The notes under the pieces were generated by a model. That model was not told the origin of the DNA. It did not search any database and saw only the letters and a program-made list of their open reading frames with translations. From the NCBI GenBank assembly GCA_002411545.1, contig DHTG01000013.1, positions 3,466 to 17,296 on the forward strand: a stretch of 13,831 nt of DNA. The letters are read 5' to 3'. A program made the position numbers and the translations under genes. Positions 6,253-13,525 of this stretch are shown here, in pieces; positions within the stretch are counted from its first letter, which is position 1; each line of letters begins with the position of its first letter. This DNA is from Bacteroidales bacterium UBA5266. Lineage in GTDB: Bacteria; Bacteroidota; Bacteroidia; Bacteroidales; WCHB1-69.

Positions 6253-6639
6253 ATGGCTTTAGAAATTAACGGAAAAATCATTAAAATACTTCCTCAACAA
6301 AGCGGCACAGGACGTAACGGTGTCTGGAAAAAACAAGATTTCATCCTTGAAACGAATGAACAATTTCCAAAAAAAATATGCATTTCAAGTTGGGGCGACA
6401 AAGTGAACGTTCTATCTCAAATCAATATTAATACCAATGTTAAAGTAAGCATTAACATAGAATCTCGCGAATATAACGAAAAATGGTATACCGATGTGAA
6501 GGCATGGAAAATTGAAGCAGAAAACAATAATAATTATATCGATTCACATACCGACACTCCTTTTACCGATACAACTTACGATGACATAAGTGGTATTAGT
6601 TTTTCTGACGAAAATAATATGGACGATTTACCTTTTTAA
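6253..6639 (+). CDS. DUF3127-family OB-fold-like protein with SSB-type acidic C-terminal tip
   Basis: This 128-residue protein matches the DUF3127 family of Bacteroidota. Residues of about 1-88 form alternating beta-strands of OB-fold character (EINGKIIKILPQQSG, WKKQDFILET, KKICISSWGDK, NVKVSINIESREY, WYTDVKAWKIE). Residues 89-122 are an Asn/Asp/Thr-rich, likely disordered linker, and the protein ends in MDDLPF (123-128). This layout, OB-fold plus acidic linker plus a D-D-[LI]-P-F tip, is the same as in single-stranded DNA-binding protein SSB, where the tip docks repair and replication partners. A nucleic-acid-binding role is inferred from that resemblance; the family has no established function that I know. 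No promoter is evident in the 64 bases after the cargo gene, and a terminator stands right in front. It converges on PBP1A with an 11-base gap. Confidence 0.82.
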   Translation: MALEINGKIIKILPQQSGTGRNGVWKKQDFILETNEQFPKKICISSWGDKVNVLSQININTNVKVSINIESREYNEKWYTDVKAWKIEAENNNNYIDSHTDTPFTDTTYDDISGISFSDENNMDDLPF

Positions 6640-6650
6640 AACATCAACTA

Positions 6651-8909
6651 TTAATCGAAATCATATTTTGAGCGGCTGGTTTTTTCGCCTACATATTTGC
6701 TGCAATCAAATTCGATATCAACATTCTCTGCCGGTTTTTGAAATTCCATGTTTTTTGAAAATGCTAAGGATTTATCCTCGTAACATTTTTTCACAAATAT
6801 AGCCCAAATAGGCAAAGCGGTATTAGCTCCTTGACCTAAACTCATGGAACGAAAATGTGCAGCTCTATCTTCACAACCCACCCATACTCCGGCTGTTAAT
6901 TGTGGAGTATATCCCATAAACCAACCATCGGAATTATTATCAGTAGTTCCGGTTTTACCGGCCATTTGCATGTCTAATTTATATCGATAAATTAATCGTA
7001 TGGCTGTTCCATGGTCCACAACACCTTGCATCAAACGCACGGTTTTATAAGCTGAAACTTCATCCATTGCCTCATTTTGCTCACTGCTAAACCTCGCTAA
7101 CACACTCCCTTTGTTGTTGCATATCTTCGTAATAAATATAGGCTTAACATACACTCCTTTATTATTAAAAGCATTTACAGCACCTACCATTTCGTATAAA
7201 GTAAGTTCACATGCTCCCAAGGCAATCGCAGGCACTTCGGGGATTTCACTGGTCATGCCTAACTTTCTTACCAATTGAATTATTGCTGAAGGACCATATC
7301 TTTTCATTAAATAAGCCGATACATAATTCAACGAATTCGCCAGTGCTTCACGTAAAGTTACCATTTGCCCCTCTTTGTATTTACTGGAATTCTTAGGAAT
7401 CCAAACATCGCCCGAGGGCAAATCAAAACGTACGGGTAAATTCGGTACTTTATAACAAGGAGAGTATTCTCCTTCCTGCATGGCAAACGTATAGACAAAA
7501 GGTTTAAAAGTCGATCCTACCTGCCGTTTAGATTGTGTAACATGATCGTATTGAAAATGGGTATAATCAATTCCTCCCACATAGGCTTTGACGTATCCGG
7601 AAGAAGGGTCCATGGCCATCAATCCACACGTCAGAAAAGATTTCATATAGCGTATAGAATCCCAAGGAGATAAAATAGTATCTACTTCTCCATTATGTGT
7701 AAATAGCCACATACGTGTGGGCGTTTCAAATATTTTTCGAATTTCTTTTTCTGAATATCCTTCCGCTTTCAATTCTTTGTATCGGGAAGAATTTTTCATG
7801 GCATGCAGCATAATTTTTTCAGTTTCTTCTTCCGAAATATTATAAAAAGGTGCATTTTTATGCCCGGCCCAATGTTTGAAAAACTGAGGTTGTAAATTCT
7901 TTTTTATCCATTCATCAACAGCTTCTTCCGCATAGGTTTGCATTTTATAATTTATAGTAGTATATATCTTTAATCCATCTTTGTAAATATTCCATGTACT
8001 TCCATCGGGTTTAGGATTTTCTTTGGCCCATTGTGTGATTTCTTTACGTAAAAACTCTCTGAAATAAGTAGCTAAGCCGATTTTATGATCTTGAACCTTA
8101 AATTTCGACATATCAATAGGTATTTGTTTGATGCTATCGGCTTGATCTTTATCAAGAAAATCATATTTTACCATTTGATTCACAACAGTATTTCGTCGAT
8201 TCAATGCATTTTCCGGATTACGTCGAGGACTGTAGCGAGTAGGTGCTTTCAACATTCCAACCAATAAAGCCGATTCTTGAATATTCAAATCATGGGGCGT
8301 TTTGTCGAAATATGTTTTAGCCGCTGATTTAATGCCATGCGACATATTACCAAAATCAACTGTATTTAAATACATAGCTATTATTTCTGTTTTGGCATAA
8401 TTTCTTTCTAATTTAACAGCAACTACCCATTCTTTAAATTTCGTAAAAACCAATTCGAAAAAGTTTGGATTTTCGTTTCTCGGAAATAAATTTTTAGCTA
8501 ACTGTTGTGATATCGTACTACCTCCGCCTTTATGTCTTCCTGTTAGTACTCCTAACGTAACACGAAATAATGCTTTGGTGTCAACTCCCGCATGTTTATA
8601 AAATCGAACATCTTCCGTCGCAACCAATGCATTCACCAAACATTCCGGAAGTTGTTTGTAAGAAACGTTGGAACGATTTTCAATAAAATATTTTCCTAAT
8701 ACATAGCCATCCTCTGATATGATTTCAGTAGCTAAATTTGTTTTGGGATTTTCCAATTCTTCGAATGAGGGCATAAACCCCAACCAACCTACTGATATTA
8801 AAAAAAATATACATATAATTCCTCCCCACAAAACAGCAAATACTGTCCAAAAGAGCTTACGTAAAGGATAGGATGACACTTTTTGTTTTATACTTTTTTT
8901 TGCACCCAT
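6651..8909 (-). CDS. Penicillin-binding protein 1A-type bifunctional transglycosylase/transpeptidase
   Basis: This 752-residue class A PBP polymerises lipid II into glycan strands and cross-links the peptides in the periplasm. A basic N-terminus is followed by one membrane anchor (about 20-46). The GT51 glycosyltransferase domain shows TEDVRFYKHAG with catalytic Glu99, GGSTISQQLAKN (128-140), and KEWVVAVKLERNYAKTEIIAMYLN (159-182, quoted in part: KLERNYAKTEIIAMYLN). The transpeptidase domain has the three penicillin-binding motifs S466-T-F-K469, S526-L-N528 and K652-T-G-T. All catalytic residues are present and the length is normal. It is the last gene of the ricT-gldH-PBP1A operon, starting 12 bases after gldH, an order I recall as common in Bacteroidales. 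Confidence 0.95.
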   Translation of the reverse strand: MGAKKSIKQKVSSYPLRKLFWTVFAVLWGGIICIFFLISVGWLGFMPSFEELENPKTNLATEIISEDGYVLGKYFIENRSNVSYKQLPECLVNALVATEDVRFYKHAGVDTKALFRVTLGVLTGRHKGGGSTISQQLAKNLFPRNENPNFFELVFTKFKEWVVAVKLERNYAKTEIIAMYLNTVDFGNMSHGIKSAAKTYFDKTPHDLNIQESALLVGMLKAPTRYSPRRNPENALNRRNTVVNQMVKYDFLDKDQADSIKQIPIDMSKFKVQDHKIGLATYFREFLRKEITQWAKENPKPDGSTWNIYKDGLKIYTTINYKMQTYAEEAVDEWIKKNLQPQFFKHWAGHKNAPFYNISEEETEKIMLHAMKNSSRYKELKAEGYSEKEIRKIFETPTRMWLFTHNGEVDTILSPWDSIRYMKSFLTCGLMAMDPSSGYVKAYVGGIDYTHFQYDHVTQSKRQVGSTFKPFVYTFAMQEGEYSPCYKVPNLPVRFDLPSGDVWIPKNSSKYKEGQMVTLREALANSLNYVSAYLMKRYGPSAIIQLVRKLGMTSEIPEVPAIALGACELTLYEMVGAVNAFNNKGVYVKPIFITKICNNKGSVLARFSSEQNEAMDEVSAYKTVRLMQGVVDHGTAIRLIYRYKLDMQMAGKTGTTDNNSDGWFMGYTPQLTAGVWVGCEDRAAHFRSMSLGQGANTALPIWAIFVKKCYEDKSLAFSKNMEFQKPAENVDIEFDCSKYVGEKTSRSKYDFD

Positions 8910-8921
8910 TATGTATTGTTT

Positions 8922-9398
8922 TTATTTATTTACTTTTACTTCTGAAAGAAACATTCCAATAGAATTAATTCCATCCAATGTGTCTTTGCGCATGGCATGT
9001 ATCACTTTCATGGTATATTTTCCGACCATAGGAAAATTCAATGTACCATAAATCACACTCCTTTCTTTAATCCTATTTCCTTTTCCCAATGGGTTACCAT
9101 CCTGTTCAAATAAATCACATGATACAGTATCAATTACTTGTTTCCCATTAGGAAGTGTGGTTTTTAAAAACATATATAAATTCTGATACGCATACTTATC
9201 ATTGTATCGGATGGTAAAACCTAAACGATAAGATGTGGTCGTATCGCTGATAGTTAAAACAAATGTTAAATCATTATCCGCTTTCCATTTTTCATTAGGA
9301 ATTACTTTATGGTCTTGAAAAACATATTCATCCGAACAAGCAACGAATAGTAGCATGCAAGCAAGGACACATCCGATTATGTTAAATACTTTTGGCAT
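8922..9398 (-). CDS. gldH: Gliding motility/T9SS-associated lipoprotein GldH
   Basis: This 158-residue protein has a lipoprotein signal (hydrophobic 5-20, lipobox FVAC with lipidated Cys21). The body shows the GldH pattern: NEKWKADNDLTFVLTISDT (36-54), YRLGFTIRYNDKYAYQNLYM, a central DTVSCDLFEQDGNPLGKG region, and a C-terminal YTMKVIHAMRKDTLDGINSIGMFL stretch (described by its key residues HAMR and LDGI). In Flavobacterium johnsoniae GldH is required for gliding; it occurs also in non-gliding Bacteroidota, so motility should not be inferred. The neighbouring T9SS cargo gene fits an envelope/secretion role. It lies 8 bases after ricT and 12 bases before PBP1A. Confidence 0.88.
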   Translation of the reverse strand: MPKVFNIIGCVLACMLLFVACSDEYVFQDHKVIPNEKWKADNDLTFVLTISDTTTSYRLGFTIRYNDKYAYQNLYMFLKTTLPNGKQVIDTVSCDLFEQDGNPLGKGNRIKERSVIYGTLNFPMVGKYTMKVIHAMRKDTLDGINSIGMFLSEVKVNK

Positions 9399-9406
9399 AT
9401 GTATTA

Positions 9407-10573
9407 TTAATCATTAATTTTCTTTAAATCGTCTATATTAACTTCTAGTTCATTCTCTTTCGCTTGATTAATTTCTGCATATTTTTCTAAACTTTCTACT
9501 TTTTGAGTTTTCTTATTGATAGCTATGATTTCCAGAACTTTTTCTGTTGGAATGGCATACAGTGAATGTGAATAATCATTTTTATAATAATACCACATTA
9601 ACTTTTTAAATATATCGATTTTATGACAAGCGGCATCTCCTTTATCGGTATATAAAATCGTTTGTGTACTAGGAAACTTCTTTAGTTCTTCAATATAAGC
9701 TTCATGTTCGTAATTCAAACAACATTTCAATTTACCGCATTGTCCGGCTAATTTTTGAGGATTTAATGATAATTGTTGCGTTTTAGCCGTACCGGTATTC
9801 ACCGATTTGAAATGCCTCAACCAAGAAGAGCAACACAATTCTCTACCACAGGAGCCTATTCCCCCTAAACGAGAAGCTTCCTGTCTTACCCCTATTTGCC
9901 TCATTTCGATTCGTATGCGAAACTTTTCGGCTAAAATCTTAATTAGTTCCCTGAAATCAACCCTTTCGTCGGCGGAATAATAAAAAATTGCTTTAGAACC
10001 GTCGCCTTGGTATTCTACATCATTGACTTTCATATTCAATTTTAAATCCCAGGCAGCATAGCGCGATTTCATCATAGTTTCATTTTCACTGTTTACTAAT
10101 GTTATCCATTTTTCAATATCATTGGCTCTTGCTTTATGATACACTTTTCGTGTTACGGCTTTAACATCTAAATTTTTTAATTTTAATTTTACTTGATGAC
10201 CAGTCATAGATACAATGCCAATATCATTTCCAGTAGCCGCTTCAACCACAACTATATCACCTACTTCGTATCGCTCGTTAGACAGGGGAAGATTGAAAAA
10301 ATCCTTATTCCCGTTCTTAAATCTTACTTCTACTAAGTGTTTTTCACCACAACAATGATGCTCAATATCTTTCAACCAATCATAATTTCCCAATTGACAA
10401 CATGCATAGTCGTATAATGAAGCATTATTCTCCTCGGGATTAGGAGGAGATTTTAATCCTCTTGACATAAAAGCATTAGCCGCTATCTTATCGGCTTCAT
10501 AACTATGATCACAGGAAATATGTATATCTTCTTCTAACTCTTGATTTTCACTAATAAAATTTGTTTTTTCCAT
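9407..10573 (-). CDS. ricT: PSP1-domain protein of the RicT (YaaT) family
   Basis: This 388-residue protein carries the PSP1 domain (about 75-300). The family signature GGIGSCGRELCCSSW (237-251) followed by SLNPQKLAGQCGKLKCC (269-285) gives cysteines 242, 247, 248, 279, 284 and 285. In Bacillus subtilis, RicT works with RicA and RicF as a complex bearing [4Fe-4S] clusters that affects RNA maturation and phosphorelay; conserved cysteines there are cluster ligands. This protein is longer than the Bacillus one, with an N-terminal extension holding two additional Cys-Cys pairs (58-59 and 74-75) and a lysine/glutamate-rich C-terminal tail (about 350-388). No ricA or ricF is present in the window, so its partners are unknown. 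It is the first gene of the operon with gldH and PBP1A, with a candidate promoter at 10601-10608. Confidence 0.9.
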   Translation of the reverse strand: MEKTNFISENQELEEDIHISCDHSYEADKIAANAFMSRGLKSPPNPEENNASLYDYACCQLGNYDWLKDIEHHCCGEKHLVEVRFKNGNKDFFNLPLSNERYEVGDIVVVEAATGNDIGIVSMTGHQVKLKLKNLDVKAVTRKVYHKARANDIEKWITLVNSENETMMKSRYAAWDLKLNMKVNDVEYQGDGSKAIFYYSADERVDFRELIKILAEKFRIRIEMRQIGVRQEASRLGGIGSCGRELCCSSWLRHFKSVNTGTAKTQQLSLNPQKLAGQCGKLKCCLNYEHEAYIEELKKFPSTQTILYTDKGDAACHKIDIFKKLMWYYYKNDYSHSLYAIPTEKVLEIIAINKKTQKVESLEKYAEINQAKENELEVNIDDLKKIND

Positions 10574-10600
10574 ATAAATTTTCTCTTTTTTTCAAACACA

Positions 10601-10608
10601 CAAAAATA
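10601..10608 (-). promoter_or_regulatory. Candidate -7 box for the ricT-gldH-PBP1A operon
   Basis: The minus strand reads TATTTTTG, an exact TAnnTTTG match, 28 bases before the ricT ATG. No clear -33 TTTG is seen at the usual spacing (TTAG on the minus strand). It sits in a 137-base region shared with the divergent promoter at 10685-10692. Confidence 0.5.
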
Positions 10609-10684
10609 TAAAAAATGTGAATATAAACTAACTGGAATCTTCTATTAAATCGCAAATGATATTTTACGACAAGTAAAAATAATG

Positions 10685-10692
10685 TATTTTTG
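10685..10692 (+). promoter_or_regulatory. Candidate -7 box for the lipoprotein-nadK-flippase operon
   Basis: TATTTTTG is an exact match to the -7 consensus, with a TTTT (10662-10665) exactly 19 bases upstream as a near -33 box. The ATG at 10711 would follow a leader of only about a dozen bases. This placement also rules out the upstream TTG at 10690 as start codon, since it lies inside the -7 box. Confidence 0.6.
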
Positions 10693-10710
10693 CAAAAAAA
10701 ATATAAAAAG

Positions 10711-11088
10711 ATGAAAGGATGGACTTATTTTTTTCTATCTGTTTTATGCTTACTTTTATTTTCCTGTCAGAAATATGAAAGTCAAATTAAAGGAACCGTT
10801 TCATATATATCACTTGATGATTCATCTGAATATTTGGCAAAAGGAGCTGTATTGGAAAAGATATTAATTACGGATAAGAGCGAACAAAAAATATCAGCCA
10901 TTAAAGCTGATACGAACGGAAACTTTAGCTTCGAATATGTTACTGCCGGTCAATGGAAAATTAACGGAACTTTTATGATCGATGATGTTATGTACAAAGG
11001 AAGTTCCGAGCTTATAGAAACAAACGGTGAAGACATCAAACACGTTGATTTGATATTACATTTTACAAAAAACATTGCTAACGAATAA
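10711..11088 (+). CDS. Small lipoprotein with carboxypeptidase-regulatory-like beta-domain
   Basis: This 125-residue protein has a lipoprotein signal peptide (hydrophobic 5-17, lipobox LFSC with lipidated Cys19). The rest is a compact beta-rich domain: IKGTVSYI (26-33) at its start and KADTNGNFSFEYVTAGQWKI (65-84), a pattern typical of carboxypeptidase D regulatory or prealbumin-like beta-sandwich domains. It is likely periplasmic or surface-exposed at the outer membrane. I do not recognise a specific family and give no function. The start is the ATG at 10711; an in-frame TTG at 10690 lies in the promoter. It is the first gene of an operon, ending 10 bases before nadK. Confidence 0.75.
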   Translation: MKGWTYFFLSVLCLLLFSCQKYESQIKGTVSYISLDDSSEYLAKGAVLEKILITDKSEQKISAIKADTNGNFSFEYVTAGQWKINGTFMIDDVMYKGSSELIETNGEDIKHVDLILHFTKNIANE

Positions 11089-11098
11089 AATAAATCTT

Positions 11099-11968
11099 AT
11101 GAAAATTACCCTTTTTGGGAAAGCCATACAAAAAACATATTATCCGATTGTTCAGCAAATACTTGATATTTTATCACATCATGCTTCATTTGTTTATATT
11201 TACAAACCTTTCTATGAAGCCATTAAAGATGAATTAACATTACCTGACAACATTTGTTCGAGTTGCAATCAAGGAACTGAACAGGATACGGATTTTATTT
11301 TTACGCTCGGTGGTGACGGCACTTTCTTAGATGCTTTAAATTTGGTAATCCCAACAGGCATCCCTATGTTAGGTATAAACATCGGAAGGTTGGGTTTTTT
11401 ATCAAGCGTCAACATACACACCCTCGAACAATCACTAATCGATATCAAAAACAACAATTACAGCTTGGAAAAAAGAATGCTGCTTCATTTAGAACCCCAA
11501 ATTAATGGAAAAAACCAATGGGCTTTAAACGATATCTGTATCCAACGTAATGGAACATCAAGTATGATTTCTATTTCTGTACATATCAACGATGAATATT
11601 TAAACACCTATTGGTGCGATGGATTAATCATTGCCACACCTACCGGTTCTACCGCTTATTCTTTAGGATGCGGAGGACCAATCTTAATGCCCGATTCGGA
11701 AGTCATTGTACTTACACCCATTGCTTCGCATATGTTAACGGTTCGACCGGTCGTAATACCCGACAATAGTTGTATCCGTATCCAAGTAAAAAGCCGCAAT
11801 GCTAATTTTGTCGTTAGCACCGACTCAACTTCTTTTGTTGTGGATGAAAACACAAGCTTACACATTTCAAAAGAAAAATTTTATATCAATCTGGTTCGAT
11901 TGCCTAATCATACTTTTTCAAAAACATTACGCGAAAAATTAATGTGGGGTTTAGATAAAAGAAACTAA
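11099..11968 (+). CDS. nadK: NAD kinase
   Basis: This 289-residue cytoplasmic enzyme phosphorylates NAD to NADP with ATP. The GGDGT motif (71-75, Asp73) follows strand FIFTL. The NAD-contact motif is ALNDICI (Asn144-Asp145; many homologues have Asn-Glu). DGLIIATPTGSTAYSLGCGG (174-193) is the glycine-rich conserved region, followed by LTPIASHML (205-213) and RPVVIP. It ends with LREKLMWGLDKRN, which I recall as the usual C-terminus of Bacteroidota NAD kinases. The start is the ATG at 11099 (MKITLFGK), where homologues begin; an in-frame TTG at 11075 would overlap the lipoprotein gene. It is the middle gene of the operon, 21 bases before the flippase. Confidence 0.96.
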   Translation: MKITLFGKAIQKTYYPIVQQILDILSHHASFVYIYKPFYEAIKDELTLPDNICSSCNQGTEQDTDFIFTLGGDGTFLDALNLVIPTGIPMLGINIGRLGFLSSVNIHTLEQSLIDIKNNNYSLEKRMLLHLEPQINGKNQWALNDICIQRNGTSSMISISVHINDEYLNTYWCDGLIIATPTGSTAYSLGCGGPILMPDSEVIVLTPIASHMLTVRPVVIPDNSCIRIQVKSRNANFVVSTDSTSFVVDENTSLHISKEKFYINLVRLPNHTFSKTLREKLMWGLDKRN

Positions 11969-11989
11969 TTAATCTTTACAAGCAGGACT

Positions 11990-13525
11990 ATGGGCGTCAT
12001 CATTCGACAAAGCATTAAAGGTACTATCGTAAACTACGTAGGAGCTTTTATTGGGTTCTTAATTACCTTCTTTATCACGACGAAATTTCTTAGTGCCGAA
12101 GAAATCGGATTGGTTAGGATATTACTGGAAGCAGGTTTATTGTTCGGATCTTTATCATTACTTGGTGTTAACTCTTCAGCAATACGATTTTTCCCTTATT
12201 TTAAGAACAATGAAAAGAATGACAATGGATTCTTCTTTTGGACATTACTCATTCCTTTTGTTGGATTTCTGATTGTTACACTATGTTTCATCTTATTAAA
12301 AACACCAATCACTTCTTATTTTTCTAAAAATTCGGCCTTATTTGTCGATTATTACTATTTGGTAATTCCTTTAGGCTTGTTTTTCTTATATATGATAGTG
12401 TTTGAAACCAATTCAAATGTGTTAATGCGTATTGTGGTTCCTAAATTCATACGCGAAATTGGAATACGAATGATGACCATCACTATCTATTTATTATATG
12501 CCTTTCGGCTTATCGATTTGGACTGGTTTGTGATACTGTTGATAGGCGCATATGGAATAGCCACTCTATTGAATGTTATCTATTTGTTTACCATCAAAAA
12601 AATTAGTTTTAAACCAAATTTTGCATACATTACCAAACCTTTACGAAAGTCTTTTTTATTTTATACTTCCTTTTTGATTTTAGCTGCCTTTAGCGGAAGC
12701 ATTATGGGGAAAATTGATGTATTCATAGTAGGAGGATCTCTTGGATTAGAGGATACGGGGATTTATTCCATTGCATTTTACATTGCTATTATCGTTGAAA
12801 TTCCGTTTCGTTCTTTAGTGGCAATATCCTTACCTGAAATAGCACAAAGCATAAAAGCCAAAGACCATCCTCACACAAATTCCTTATGCAAACGTGTTTC
12901 CTTACATCAATTTTTAGCCGGAAGTTTTATCTTTTTATTGATTTGGATTAATATTGATTTCTTATTTGACCTATTGCCTAACGGTCATATATATGCCGCC
13001 GGGAAATGGGTGGTGTTTTTTATCGGACTCTCACGCTTAATCGATAGCTCTTTTGGTATCGGATTGTCTGTGCTGAATTTTTCTAAATATTACTATTATT
13101 CTTTAATATTTACATTCACTTTAGTGTTAATAACGATCTTAGGAAACCTTTATCTCATACCCAAATTGGGTATAACAGGAGCATCCTTAGCTATGTTTTT
13201 ATCGTACTTAATATATATTTCATTATTGCTTGCTTTTTTATATTGGAAAGCAAAAATAAATCCTCTTTCAATTAATCAATTAAAAATTATTGGAATAGCT
13301 CTTTGTATGATTCTAATCAGTTGGATTTGGGGAAAAAATCTCAGTCCAATTCTACTAAATATCAACATTAATCCTATTTTAGCACTTGCTTTTAATGCTT
13401 TAGGCAAATCCCTACTATCCATTGGAACAGGCCTGATATTAGTTTACGTTTTACATATCTCAGAAGATGTCAATAGTCTTGCTCGAAAATACCTTGCTAA
13501 AATTGGCATTCACCTTAAAGCATAA
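11990..13525 (+). CDS. Polysaccharide/oligosaccharide flippase (Wzx-like, MOP superfamily)
   Basis: This 511-residue integral membrane protein has about 12-14 hydrophobic segments. It begins with the typical amphipathic start and first helix of polysaccharide-biosynthesis flippases (IRQSIKGTIVNYVGAFIGF, 5-23; then ITTKFLSAEEIGLVRIL). MOP-superfamily flippases of this type move lipid-linked sugars across the inner membrane. The substrate is unknown: no glycosyltransferase, polymerase or O-antigen gene lies in the window. The loop GKIDVFIVGGSLGLEDTGIYSIAF near 240-263 (key residues K-D-F-G-G and G-Y) is also characteristic. It could instead be related to MurJ, but sequence and length suit the Wzx-like group better. 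It is the last gene of the operon with the lipoprotein and nadK. Confidence 0.85.
   Translation: MGVIIRQSIKGTIVNYVGAFIGFLITFFITTKFLSAEEIGLVRILLEAGLLFGSLSLLGVNSSAIRFFPYFKNNEKNDNGFFFWTLLIPFVGFLIVTLCFILLKTPITSYFSKNSALFVDYYYLVIPLGLFFLYMIVFETNSNVLMRIVVPKFIREIGIRMMTITIYLLYAFRLIDLDWFVILLIGAYGIATLLNVIYLFTIKKISFKPNFAYITKPLRKSFLFYTSFLILAAFSGSIMGKIDVFIVGGSLGLEDTGIYSIAFYIAIIVEIPFRSLVAISLPEIAQSIKAKDHPHTNSLCKRVSLHQFLAGSFIFLLIWINIDFLFDLLPNGHIYAAGKWVVFFIGLSRLIDSSFGIGLSVLNFSKYYYYSLIFTFTLVLITILGNLYLIPKLGITGASLAMFLSYLIYISLLLAFLYWKAKINPLSINQLKIIGIALCMILISWIWGKNLSPILLNININPILALAFNALGKSLLSIGTGLILVYVLHISEDVNSLARKYLAKIGIHLKA

Noticed and set aside
8922..9398. Evidence that the organism glides
   Set aside because: GldH alone does not show motility; it is kept in non-gliding Bacteroidota, and no other gld/spr gene is in the window.
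10690..10710. Upstream TTG start for the small lipoprotein
   Set aside because: The TTG lies inside the -7 box TATTTTTG and would add seven lysine-rich residues before a proper lipoprotein signal; the ATG at 10711 fits better.
11075..11098. Upstream TTG start for NAD kinase
   Set aside because: It overlaps the end of the lipoprotein gene; homologues start at MKI, matching the ATG at 11099.
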